Made by a program: the position numbers and the translations under genes. Under the pieces are notes generated by a model. It was given only the letters and a program-made list of their open reading frames with translations, had not been told where the DNA came from and searched no databases. From Nanobdellota archaeon (lineage in GTDB: Archaea; Nanobdellota; Nanobdellia; Woesearchaeales; JAGLGH01), in NCBI GenBank assembly GCA_023144115.1, contig JAGLGH010000166.1, positions 1 to 8,154 of the forward strand: a stretch of 8,154 nucleotides of DNA. The letters are read 5' to 3'. Positions 1 through 5,825 of the stretch are shown here, in pieces; position 1 is the stretch's first letter; every line of letters starts with the position of its first letter.

Positions 1-414
1 TGCTTTTTCATAAGCTGTTTTAAGCATGCAAAGAATATAAGGTTGTTAGAAGATATGACAAATCTCTGCATGACATCATTCAATATTGAAGAACTTTTGC
101 ATATAGAACGTCATCTGAAGCATGAACTCAAAACAAGAATAAGGAAATTCTTCCATAAAGCAGACAATCTTTCTGTTCTTGATATCAATGTCCTGCCAGG
201 GGAATGGGATAAGGAGAGGTCATTTGTGGCTGAGGTTGATCAAGAACTGCTGAAGCATGTGCATGACCCAAGTGATGCTGTCCTGATTGCTGCGGCAATA
301 AAGTTTAAGTCGCAGGTTATGACAAAGGACAAACATCATCTTTATACATCTGATCTTGCTAATTTTCTTCATAGATATGATGTCAGGATTGAGAAAGATT
401 TCTGTAAGGATTAA
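1..414 (+). CDS. PIN-domain protein (putative ribonuclease), 5' end cut by window edge
   Basis: The reading frame is open from base 1, so the gene begins outside the window. A TTG at 43 and an ATG at 55 are internal codons and I do not accept them as starts. The 137 visible residues look like the main part of a PIN domain. A TSFNIEEL segment (81-104) carries the usual middle acidic residue. A helix beginning PSDAVLIAAA (about 268-297) carries the next Asp. VMTKDKHHL (about 316-342) matches the strand and Asp before the final PIN motif. The first catalytic Asp would lie upstream of base 1. PIN proteins are Mg2+-dependent RNases, often VapC-like toxins, but no antitoxin is visible here. The gene is convergent with the lipoprotein gene, with 37 bases between them. 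The fold assignment comes from motif reading only; the substrate is unknown. Confidence 0.7.
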   Translation, partial: CFFISCFKHAKNIRLLEDMTNLCMTSFNIEELLHIERHLKHELKTRIRKFFHKADNLSVLDINVLPGEWDKERSFVAEVDQELLKHVHDPSDAVLIAAAIKFKSQVMTKDKHHLYTSDLANFLHRYDVRIEKDFCKD

Positions 415-451
415 GAGTTAGAAAACTAAAATTATTTGACTTTATAAACGA

Positions 452-1099
452 TTAAAACCCTTTGGGTAAAGTCTTATCTTCTTTTTCTTTGGTAATTTTC
501 CTGAAACTTATCCCTCTCACATCTGTTTGTTCCAGAATAATATCAATTCCAGTCTTGTCATAGAAAAATACTCTTGTTTTTGGCTCTTCCGTCTGCCTGT
601 CTGGGGTACCGAACATGCGGTAAGCATCGTACTTTGTCATGTTTAGGAATTTTGTGCTGCCTCTTAGAAATGGATTGAATGGCTTTAGTATTGTTATCCT
701 TTTTATTATATTTTCTTCAATGTTGAATATAAGACCGATTCCCTTAATCCCTATAGATTCGCCATATTCAGAGTTGAATATAGTGTTATTATCATAAGCA
801 GTAAGTTCATCTGGGTTTCCAAGAGTCTCAAGCATAAAGTCGGCAGAATCTCCTACCTTTATATCAAGAACTTTTATTTTATCTGCAGTAAGGTTCTCAA
901 TTGCGAATATATCTGTTTTAGTTATCTCATAATAGATACCTGCATCTTTAGTTTCCTCAGATCCAGGTGAATTATTGTCTTCAGTTGATGATGTATTGTC
1001 CTTTAACTGAACTGTACTCTGAAAGCATCCGCATAATGCAAGCGATATGGCTAAAGCTAATATTGCTATGAGTGTAAGATTTAGGGTCTTGTTGTTCAT
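452..1099 (-). CDS. secreted lipoprotein with two similar C-terminal domains
   Basis: This 215-residue protein begins with a hydrophobic signal segment (about residues 6-22) ending in L-C-G-C. Cys25 is the likely lipidated residue, so the protein should be anchored on the outer face of the membrane. Residues 26-55 are a polar linker rich in Ser, Asn, Asp and Glu. Two related segments follow. Residues about 79-138 contain KVGDSADFMLETLGNPDE, and residues about 150-201 contain LNMTKYDAYRMFGTPDR. Each has a helix ending in (L/F)G-x-PD and then strands ending in a hydrophobic G-I-x-x-(I/L) stretch. The pattern recalls BamE/SmpA-like small domains, but that is fold-level inference. No enzyme motif is visible. 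The ATG is supported by a TATA box about 32 bases upstream, which predicts an almost leaderless mRNA. The function is unknown; a surface binding or structural role is possible. Confidence 0.75.
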   Translation of the reverse strand: MNNKTLNLTLIAILALAISLALCGCFQSTVQLKDNTSSTEDNNSPGSEETKDAGIYYEITKTDIFAIENLTADKIKVLDIKVGDSADFMLETLGNPDELTAYDNNTIFNSEYGESIGIKGIGLIFNIEENIIKRITILKPFNPFLRGSTKFLNMTKYDAYRMFGTPDRQTEEPKTRVFFYDKTGIDIILEQTDVRGISFRKITKEKEDKTLPKGF

Positions 1100-1126
1100 G
1101 TTGATATTTCTAATTAAACGTGTGAC

Positions 1127-1135
1127 TTATAAATT
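1127..1135 (-). promoter_or_regulatory. TATA box of the lipoprotein gene
   Basis: On the minus strand this reads AATTTATAA, centred about 32 bases before the ATG at 1099. With the usual archaeal spacing of about 26 bases from TATA centre to transcription start, the mRNA would begin about five bases before the ATG. That agrees with the lack of any Shine-Dalgarno sequence. Confidence 0.6.
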
Positions 1136-1200
1136 TTATGTAAGATTTGATTCCTAATAATGTATAATTTACTACTGATTCAGAGAGACTAACCTATAGA

Positions 1201-1208
1201 TTTAAATA
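1201..1208 (+). promoter_or_regulatory. TATA box of the 133-residue orphan gene
   Basis: TTTAAATA is centred about 29 bases before the ATG at 1234, so transcription should start at or within a few bases of the start codon (leaderless). The same octamer occurs at 1726-1733, upstream of the next gene. It shares the 1100-1233 gap with the divergent lipoprotein promoter. Confidence 0.6.
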
Positions 1209-1233
1209 TTAATTATATATTCTTATTAGTAAA

Positions 1234-1635
1234 ATGATTGAAAAACTACAAAATTTACAATACAGAAGGCATATGAGATTATTGATTAAATGTAAGGATA
1301 GAATTAGGGATTATAATCCATCAAATTCTTATGATCCACTAAATTTGAGGATAGATTCTGATTTAGAATATTCAGATAAATTTATTGAATTAAGTGGTCG
1401 TGGAGTCGAACATGGGAAAAAGGCTTTACAATTAGTACAGGTTGTTCAAAAAGGTCATCCTAAATATATTAATCAATTATTGGAAAATCTTGAAGGATTT
1501 AATGAAAATGAAAAAAAGATTAATGAGTCTCTAAGATATATAAAAGAATTCAATTCTAATACTCTTAGGGTATTAGAGTCTTATAGAGCCTTATATACGA
1601 ATATACAGATGAATATACGAATGAATAAATTATAA
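1234..1635 (+). CDS. hypothetical 133-residue helical protein, AT-rich
   Basis: I do not recognise this protein. It is charged and predicted largely helical, with no signal peptide, membrane segment or Cys cluster. Residues about 55-110 (GKKALQLVQVV ... NENEKKINESLRYIKEF) have the heptad-like spacing of a coiled coil. The start is supported by a well-placed TATA box at 1201-1208 and no ribosome binding site, as in a leaderless gene. Base composition differs from its neighbours: hand counting 1261-1620 gives about 28% G+C, against about 39% for 2221-2580 in the next gene. That suggests a recently acquired or fast-evolving gene. The last codons contain a 12-bp near-repeat (1599-1622) encoding N-I-(Q/R)-M. 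It stands alone with its own promoter. Confidence 0.55.
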   Translation: MIEKLQNLQYRRHMRLLIKCKDRIRDYNPSNSYDPLNLRIDSDLEYSDKFIELSGRGVEHGKKALQLVQVVQKGHPKYINQLLENLEGFNENEKKINESLRYIKEFNSNTLRVLESYRALYTNIQMNIRMNKL

Positions 1636-1725
1636 GATTTTAATACTAATATGAACTTCTGTTTTTCTTGATAAATATGAAATTAATATTGTCTCCAATT
1701 CTTATTGACTTGCAAATCCATAAAC

Positions 1726-1733
1726 TTTAAATA
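1726..1733 (+). promoter_or_regulatory. possible distal TATA box for the thioredoxin-like gene
   Basis: TTTAAATA, identical to the 1201-1208 box. Transcription would start near 1756 and give a leader of about 94 bases before the TTG at 1850, or a short one before the ATG of a 36-codon ORF at 1771. It competes with the TATA-like sequence at about 1803-1808 as the promoter of the downstream gene. Confidence 0.35.
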
Positions 1734-1773
1734 TCATCTCATTTATCTATTTTTAGTTAATCATTTTGAAATG

Positions 1774-1808
1774 GGTACAGATTTAATTAAGATTGGTACA
1801 AATTTAAT
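1774..1808 (+). promoter_or_regulatory. paired direct repeats, operator- or promoter-like
   Basis: GGTACAGATTTAAT at 1774-1787 and GGTACAAATTTAAT at 1795-1808 match at 13 of 14 bases. Their starts are 21 bp apart, two turns of the helix, so bound proteins would lie on the same face. The second copy ends in a TATA-like AATTTAAT placed to start transcription near 1830. The pair could be an operator overlapping the promoter of the thioredoxin-like gene, or duplicated promoter elements. The sequence alone does not identify a regulator. Confidence 0.4.
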
Positions 1809-1835
1809 GATTTATCCTGTTAAAATAAAAAATAA

Positions 1836-1845
1836 GGGAGATGAT
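1836..1845 (+). promoter_or_regulatory. Shine-Dalgarno that decides a TTG start
   Basis: GGGAGATGAT is close to the archaeal consensus GGAGGTGAT. It covers the in-frame ATG at 1841, so that ATG has no usable spacing. The in-frame TTG at 1850 lies four bases after it and begins M-A-K-E-K, a typical start. I therefore place the start at 1850. Confidence 0.6.
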
Positions 1846-1849
1846 ATTT

Positions 1850-3844
1850 TTGGCAAAAGAAAAAAAAGCAAAAGAAGATAAAAATATGAAAAAGCCTGAA
1901 GAAAAAATTATAGAAGAAGATGTTAAAGAAGTTATAGCAGAGGTTAAAGAAGAGGCTAAAACCGAGGAAACTGCAAAAACAAAAGACAAGCCTAAAGAAG
2001 AGGATGTTAAAGAAGAGAATGTTAAAGATGAGGCTGTTAAAGATGGCTCTGTTAAAGATGAGGCTGTTGAGCAGGATTCAAAATCTGAAAATATTAATGA
2101 CAAGAGTTCAAAAAAGGTATGGCTCTATGCTGTTATTCTAATTGGACTTGCGCTTATTGCATTCGGGTGGAATTATACTCATAATAATGGAGATACAATG
2201 CCTGGTGATTATAGTGATTTAGAATTCTCAAAATCAGGATCTGCAAGGCTTGAGTTCTATGTTATGAGCCAATGCCCATACGGAACTTTGGTAGAAGATA
2301 GTATAATTGATGTGCTTGAGACAATGGGTGATACTTTAGATTTCACTATAGATTACATCGCAAGTGATTTGGGAGATGGAGAGTTTAGCAGTCTTCATGG
2401 GCAGCCAGAAGTTGATGAGAATATCAGGCAGCTGTGTGCTATGAAGTATAATCCTGATGAATACATGGACTTTATAATCTGCCAGAATAAGGATATTATG
2501 AATGCTGACAAGACATTTAAGAAATGCGCTGATTCAGCAGGACTTGATTATGAGTCTGTCAATTCATGTTTTGAAAGCGGAGAAGGAGCTGATCTTTTGT
2601 CAGAATCAGTTAAAAAGGCTGAGGCAAGAGAAGCAAGAGGAAGCCCAACTATTTATCTGGATGGTGAAGCATATAGTGGAAAAAGGGATTCAGATTCATT
2701 CCTGAAAGCTGTCTGTGTTAAAGTAGAGCATCCTGCATGTACAGGACTGCCAGTATGTTCTGATGATATAGATTGTCCTGCTAAAGAGGGAAAGATACCT
2801 AAATGCCTTAATCCTGGAACTGAAGAGGCTGAATGCAGTTATGTTGATTCAACAAAAGTATATATGGTCGTATTGAACGACAAGGAATGCAGCACATGTG
2901 ATACAACAAGGATTGTAGAGGTAACAGAGCAGCTTTTCCCAGGAGTTGAGATTGAATATGTTGATATCAGTTCTAAAAGTGGCAAAGCTGTTGCTGACAT
3001 GTATGATGTAGTATATCTGCCTGCTTACATATTGACTAAAGAACTTGAAGATACAAACACCTGGCAGGAGAATCTGCAGGTGAGAGGAGCATTTGAGAAA
3101 GTCGGCGAAAACTATAGGCTGCTTGATGCTGCTACAGGAGCAATCTGGGCTGTAGATGAAGAAAAAAGAGAAGAACAAGAGGAACTATTAAGTAATTATC
3201 CTGATGAAAACCTTAAAGTTTTAGGCTATGATTCAGATAAGCCAAGGCTTGATTATTTTGTCATGGCTTTCTGTCCTTATGGGGACCCAGCAGATGAGGT
3301 TGCATCAGAATTATATAATCTATTTGGCGACAAAGTAGAGATTGTACCGCATTATATCATTAGCGTATCTGGTGGTAAGATTCAATCATTGCATGGTGAG
3401 CAAGAAGGAAATCAGGGTGTAAGAGAGCTTTGCGCTCTTGAAGAACTTGGCTATGAGGATTTCTTCAAATTCACTTTAGAAATCAATAAAGATCATAAAA
3501 ATAGAACATGCGGTCCAAGTAATGCTGATACTTGCTGGGAAAGCGCAGCTCAAAGAGTAGGTGTGGATATTGAAGCAATAAGCGATTGTGAATCTTCAGG
3601 AAAACTGGATATTGCAGGGGAACAGGATGCTATAATAAAGAAACTCCTTACTGTAGATAGCAGGACAAGACAATTAGTAATGCCTCGTGCATCACCTACA
3701 TTTCTGATTAATGGGGAAACATATAGTGGCGGCAGGGATCCTGAAAGCATAAAGAATGCTTTGTGTCAATTATTTGAAAGTGCTCCTAAAGAATGCAGTT
3801 CAATAATCTCTGCTTCTTCAGCAGCTCCTGAGGGTAGCTGTTAG
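1850..3844 (+). CDS. membrane-anchored protein with three thioredoxin-like domains (DsbA/GILT-like)
   Basis: This 664-residue protein (from the TTG) probably acts in disulfide chemistry outside the cell. Residues 1-88 are a Lys/Glu-rich cytoplasmic tail, followed by one membrane helix (about 90-107). Domain 1 has CPYG (Cys142), SLHG (181-184) plus N-x-x-QLC as in GILT-type reductases, and the cis-Pro motif SPT (265-267). A Cys-rich insert (about 289-329, six Cys) follows. Domain 2 has CSTC (Cys347, Cys350) and a cis-Pro at LPAYIL (about 391). Domain 3 repeats domain 1, with CPYG (Cys475), SLHG (513-516) and ASPT (614-617). Both outer domains keep only the first Cys of the CXXC position, and only the middle one has a full CXXC. 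Membrane topology should be N-in, C-out. The ATG at 1841 is the alternative start. T-tracts follow the stop codon. The thioredoxin fold is secure; substrate and redox direction are not. Confidence 0.85.
   Translation: MAKEKKAKEDKNMKKPEEKIIEEDVKEVIAEVKEEAKTEETAKTKDKPKEEDVKEENVKDEAVKDGSVKDEAVEQDSKSENINDKSSKKVWLYAVILIGLALIAFGWNYTHNNGDTMPGDYSDLEFSKSGSARLEFYVMSQCPYGTLVEDSIIDVLETMGDTLDFTIDYIASDLGDGEFSSLHGQPEVDENIRQLCAMKYNPDEYMDFIICQNKDIMNADKTFKKCADSAGLDYESVNSCFESGEGADLLSESVKKAEAREARGSPTIYLDGEAYSGKRDSDSFLKAVCVKVEHPACTGLPVCSDDIDCPAKEGKIPKCLNPGTEEAECSYVDSTKVYMVVLNDKECSTCDTTRIVEVTEQLFPGVEIEYVDISSKSGKAVADMYDVVYLPAYILTKELEDTNTWQENLQVRGAFEKVGENYRLLDAATGAIWAVDEEKREEQEELLSNYPDENLKVLGYDSDKPRLDYFVMAFCPYGDPADEVASELYNLFGDKVEIVPHYIISVSGGKIQSLHGEQEGNQGVRELCALEELGYEDFFKFTLEINKDHKNRTCGPSNADTCWESAAQRVGVDIEAISDCESSGKLDIAGEQDAIIKKLLTVDSRTRQLVMPRASPTFLINGETYSGGRDPESIKNALCQLFESAPKECSSIISASSAAPEGSC
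2006..2065 (+). repeat. four 15-bp tandem units within the thioredoxin-like gene
   Basis: Units begin at 2006, 2021, 2036 and 2051, each starting GTTAAAGA. They encode VKEEN, VKDEA, VKDGS and VKDEA in the charged cytoplasmic tail. Units two and four are identical. The 15-bp period keeps the frame, so the tail can lengthen or shorten by slippage without disrupting the protein. Confidence 0.8.
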
Positions 3845-3858
3845 ACAAAAAGAGTTTA

Positions 3859-3892
3859 TTTTTTTCTTTAATTTTTTATTTGCTTCTTTTTT
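3859..3892 (+). terminator. T-tract terminator after the thioredoxin-like gene
   Basis: Three T-runs (7 T at 3859-3865, 6 T at 3872-3877, 6 T at 3887-3892) lie just after the stop codon at 3844. There is no obvious hairpin. Archaeal polymerase terminates at such T-runs on the coding strand, so this is a likely transcript end. Confidence 0.6.
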
Positions 3893-3908
3893 ATTGGTTC
3901 AATTTAAC

Positions 3909-3922
3909 GAAAGAATTATATA
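3909..3922 (+). promoter_or_regulatory. BRE plus TATA box of the GAF-PAS-PAS gene
   Basis: CGAAA (3909-3913), a purine/A-rich BRE-like element, directly precedes AATTATATA (3914-3922). The TATA centre lies about 28 bases before the ATG at 3947, which predicts a leaderless mRNA. This is the clearest archaeal promoter in the window. Confidence 0.7.
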
Positions 3923-3946
3923 GTCATTATTTATGAAATAATTTAT

Positions 3947-5473
3947 ATGACAGAAAAGAAGATGGAACATGTAGTTCAACGCCTTAGGCTTGAGTTTGAA
4001 GAGAGAAAAAAGATAGAGAAAAAGCTGAAACAAAGATTGAAATTTGAAAAAACTGTTTCTACTGTCTCATCGCGATTCATTGCAGTAAAGAATATCAATA
4101 CAGCTATTAATTATACACTTAGGGATATTGGCAGATTGAGCGGAGCAAGCCGAGCTTATATTTTTTTCTTCAGCAAAGATGGGAAAACAATGAGCAATAC
4201 GCATGAATGGTGCAGGAAAGGCATATCTCCCCAGATAAAAAATCTTCAGAATATTCTTTCTAACAGCCTGCCTTGGTGGGTAGCTCAGTTGAGAAAAGGC
4301 AATACAATCCATATAACTGATGTATCAAAAATGCCGAGAGCAGCAAAGGCTACAAAAAAGCTGCTGGAAAGTCAGGATATCAAATCCCTGCTTGTCATTC
4401 CTGTATCCACAGGAGGAAAATTAGTAGGGTTTGCGGGATTTGATGATGTTGCAAAGGCAGGAGAATGGAATGATGACGACCTCATGCTCCTTCGCATATG
4501 CTCTGAAATTGTCGGCAAGGCTCTTGAATCTAAAAGAGTTAATGACAAATTAAAGGAATCTGAGGAGAAATTAAGGATATTATTTAATACAGCTAAAGAT
4601 GCTATATTCATTAGTGATAAAACAGGAAGATTCATAGATGTCAACAAAGCTGCCTGCAAAGCGCTTCGCTATAGCAAACCAGAATTGTTAAAACTTAGCA
4701 ATAAGGATATTGATGCTAATCCCAGAGGTTTTAATGAATTTAAAAAAATAAGAGATGGCAAAATAAAAGAATCAAAGTTTGAGATGAAGCAGCGCAGGAA
4801 AGATGGAACATATCATTATGTAGAGATTGTGGGCAGTTCCTTCAAAAGCAGAGGACAACAAGTCTTCCAGGCGATTGCTCGTGATATAACAGAACGAAAG
4901 AAAGCAGAAGCGCAGATAAGGGAATCTGAGAAGCAATTCAGAGTGCTGGCAGAGGAAAATCCTTCTATGATTTATATTCATGATTTTAAGGGCATAGTAT
5001 ATGCCAATCAGAGAGCAGTTGATGTTATGGGATATACGCGCGAAAAGGGCTGTTCTAAAAATTTTGATTTTATGAAGCTGGTTGCGCCAGAGTTCAGGCC
5101 GGATATAAGAAAATTTGTAATTAAGAACATGGCAGGCAAGGAGATTGAGCCATTTGAATGCGTCCTAATAACTCAAAAAGGCAAAAGGATAGATGTTATC
5201 ATTACAACAAAATTGATTCAATATCGAGGAAAACCTGCTGCGCTTGGTATGGTTACTGATATAACAGGCAGAAAGAAAGAAGAAGCTAAGATTAAAGGAT
5301 ATGCAAGAGAACTAGAAACAAAGGTCAAGGAAAGAACAAAAGAGCTTAGCGCAAAGATTGATGATCTCGAAAAATTTCATGATCTTGCGGTAGGCAGAGA
5401 ACTTAAGATGATTGAGTTGAAAGGGCAGATAAAAAAGCTTCAGAAAAAGCTGGACGAGAAAAAGCAGGACTAA
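3947..5473 (+). CDS. GAF-PAS-PAS sensory protein without a kinase domain
   Basis: This 508-residue protein is probably soluble, with no signal or membrane segment. After a short coiled coil (about 8-32) comes a GAF domain (about 33-194, ending in the typical strands LVIPVSTGGKLVGFAGF). PAS 1 follows (about 205-318, closing with AIARDITERKKAEAQI), then PAS 2 (about 326-443, closing with GMVTDITGRKKEE). The C-terminus (444-508) is coiled coil and contains LEKFHDLAVGRELKMIELK. I associate that tail with PAS-rich signalling proteins, where it can stand in place of a kinase. No HATPase boxes, receiver, GGDEF or DNA-binding domain is present. It could bind a small ligand and pass a signal through its coiled-coil tail to a separate partner. 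The ligand is not evident and no partner gene is adjacent. The start is supported by the well-spaced promoter. Confidence 0.85.
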   Translation: MTEKKMEHVVQRLRLEFEERKKIEKKLKQRLKFEKTVSTVSSRFIAVKNINTAINYTLRDIGRLSGASRAYIFFFSKDGKTMSNTHEWCRKGISPQIKNLQNILSNSLPWWVAQLRKGNTIHITDVSKMPRAAKATKKLLESQDIKSLLVIPVSTGGKLVGFAGFDDVAKAGEWNDDDLMLLRICSEIVGKALESKRVNDKLKESEEKLRILFNTAKDAIFISDKTGRFIDVNKAACKALRYSKPELLKLSNKDIDANPRGFNEFKKIRDGKIKESKFEMKQRRKDGTYHYVEIVGSSFKSRGQQVFQAIARDITERKKAEAQIRESEKQFRVLAEENPSMIYIHDFKGIVYANQRAVDVMGYTREKGCSKNFDFMKLVAPEFRPDIRKFVIKNMAGKEIEPFECVLITQKGKRIDVIITTKLIQYRGKPAALGMVTDITGRKKEEAKIKGYARELETKVKERTKELSAKIDDLEKFHDLAVGRELKMIELKGQIKKLQKKLDEKKQD

Positions 5474-5494
5474 TCAATTTATATAATAAAACAC

Positions 5495-5529
5495 TTTTTC
5501 ATGAGTCTTGACTTGTCTAAAAGTTTTTT
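5495..5529 (+). terminator. T-tract terminator after the GAF-PAS-PAS gene
   Basis: Runs of five T (5495-5499) and six T (5524-5529) follow the stop codon at 5473, and both continue as CAT. They sit before the promoter of the tRNA gene and probably separate the two transcripts. Confidence 0.4.
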
Positions 5530-5566
5530 CATCAAATTCTATCCTGAATAATTCCATACCAATAAG

Positions 5567-5574
5567 TTTAAAAA
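5567..5574 (+). promoter_or_regulatory. TATA box of tRNA-Pro
   Basis: TTTAAAAA is centred about 33 bases before the first base of the tRNA. Transcription would start roughly seven bases upstream, leaving a short leader for RNase P to remove. Confidence 0.6.
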
Positions 5575-5603
5575 GGTTAGCCTAATTACCATATTAATAG
5601 ATT

Positions 5604-5678
5604 GGGGCTATAGGGTAGCTTGGACCATCCTTTCTGGTTTGGGACCAGACGACCCCGGTTCAAATCCGGGTAGCCCCA
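5604..5678 (+). tRNA. tRNA-Pro, anticodon TGG
   Basis: A full cloverleaf can be read. The acceptor stem is GGGGCTA (5604-5610) with TAGCCCC (5671-5677), followed by discriminator A5678. The D arm carries the invariant AGCTTGGA stretch. The anticodon stem TCTGG/CCAGA encloses the loop TTTGGGA (5638-5644), giving anticodon TGG at 5640-5642. The T stem CCCGG/CCGGG encloses TTCAAAT (5659-5665). The variable loop is short (CGAC). The 3' CCA is not encoded and must be added afterwards. There is no intron. UGG reads CCA and, depending on base-34 modification, other Pro codons. The 3' half is partly duplicated at 5771-5825. Confidence 0.95.
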
Positions 5679-5711
5679 TGTTACAAGACCCTAAATCAGG
5701 TTTAGAAAATG
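5657..5711. repeat. direct repeat copy 1: tRNA-Pro 3' end plus downstream flank
   Basis: This matches 5771-5825 at 49 of 55 positions by hand count, with an exact 35-bp core at 5668-5702. It covers the end of the T arm, the acceptor 3' strand and 33 bases beyond the mature tRNA. The shared flank contains CTAAA-TCAGG-TTTAG, a 5-bp stem that is perfect only in this copy. Confidence 0.9.
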
Positions 5712-5712
5712 A

Positions 5713-5720
5713 TTTATATT
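5713..5720 (+). promoter_or_regulatory. possible TATA box for the eL43 operon
   Basis: TTTATATT lies between the two direct repeats. Transcription from it would start near 5746 and give a leader of about 125 bases that begins just before the strong hairpin at 5751-5774. Read-through from the tRNA promoter is the alternative for expressing the operon. Confidence 0.35.
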
Positions 5721-5750
5721 TGGGCTTGAGCGAAGCGAAACCCATGAAGG

Positions 5751-5774
5751 TGCCAGCTGACTTCTCAGCTGGTG
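5751..5774 (+). other. strong hairpin upstream of the eL43 operon
   Basis: CCAGCTGA (5753-5760) and TCAGCTGG (5765-5772) form a perfect 8-bp stem around CTTC. Two G-U pairs extend it to 10 bp in RNA. No T-tract follows, so it is not an obvious terminator. It lies between the two direct repeats and about 100 bases before the eL43 start, so it could be part of a leader RNA or a small structured RNA. Confidence 0.6.
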
Positions 5775-5825
5775 AGAATCTGGGTAGCCCCATGTTACAA
5801 GACCCTAAATCAGGTTCAGAAGATG
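5771..5825. repeat. direct repeat copy 2: displaced tRNA-Pro 3' end
   Basis: Second copy of 5657-5711 at an offset of 114 bp. It keeps the acceptor 3' strand TAGCCCC and the flank but has lost the conserved T loop: TTCAAAT becomes TGAGAAT. The sequence before it (5712-5770) does not align with the 5' part of the tRNA, so this is a fragment and not a second tRNA gene. Confidence 0.9.

Noticed and set aside
43..45. TTG at 43 as the start of the PIN protein.
   Set aside because: The frame is open to base 1 and upstream residues fit the PIN fold, so the gene is cut by the window edge.
1599..1634. 12-bp near-repeats at the end of the orphan gene as a possible CRISPR or regulatory array.
   Set aside because: Only two good units with no spacers, inside coding sequence; simple local slippage explains them. 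No CRISPR array is present in the window.
1804..2103. Serine-rich minus-strand open frame.
   Set aside because: It is the antisense of the Lys/Glu-rich repeat tail of the redox gene; low-complexity shadow with no start signals.
2849..3178. Minus-strand open frame inside the redox gene.
   Set aside because: It lies opposite a well-conserved thioredoxin domain and has no family features.
4067..4981. Minus-strand open frames opposite the GAF and PAS domains.
   Set aside because: They are shadows of a clear 508-residue coding region and show no recognisable domain or promoter.
5721..5792. A second complete tRNA gene ending at the repeated acceptor strand.
   Set aside because: There is no standard T loop, no T-stem 5' strand in the right place, and no D arm or 7-base anticodon loop. 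Only the acceptor-like pairing and the 3' strand survive.
5598..5825. A clean 114-bp tandem duplication of the whole tRNA.
   Set aside because: 5712-5770 does not align with 5598-5656; homology is limited to the 55 bases at the end of each unit.
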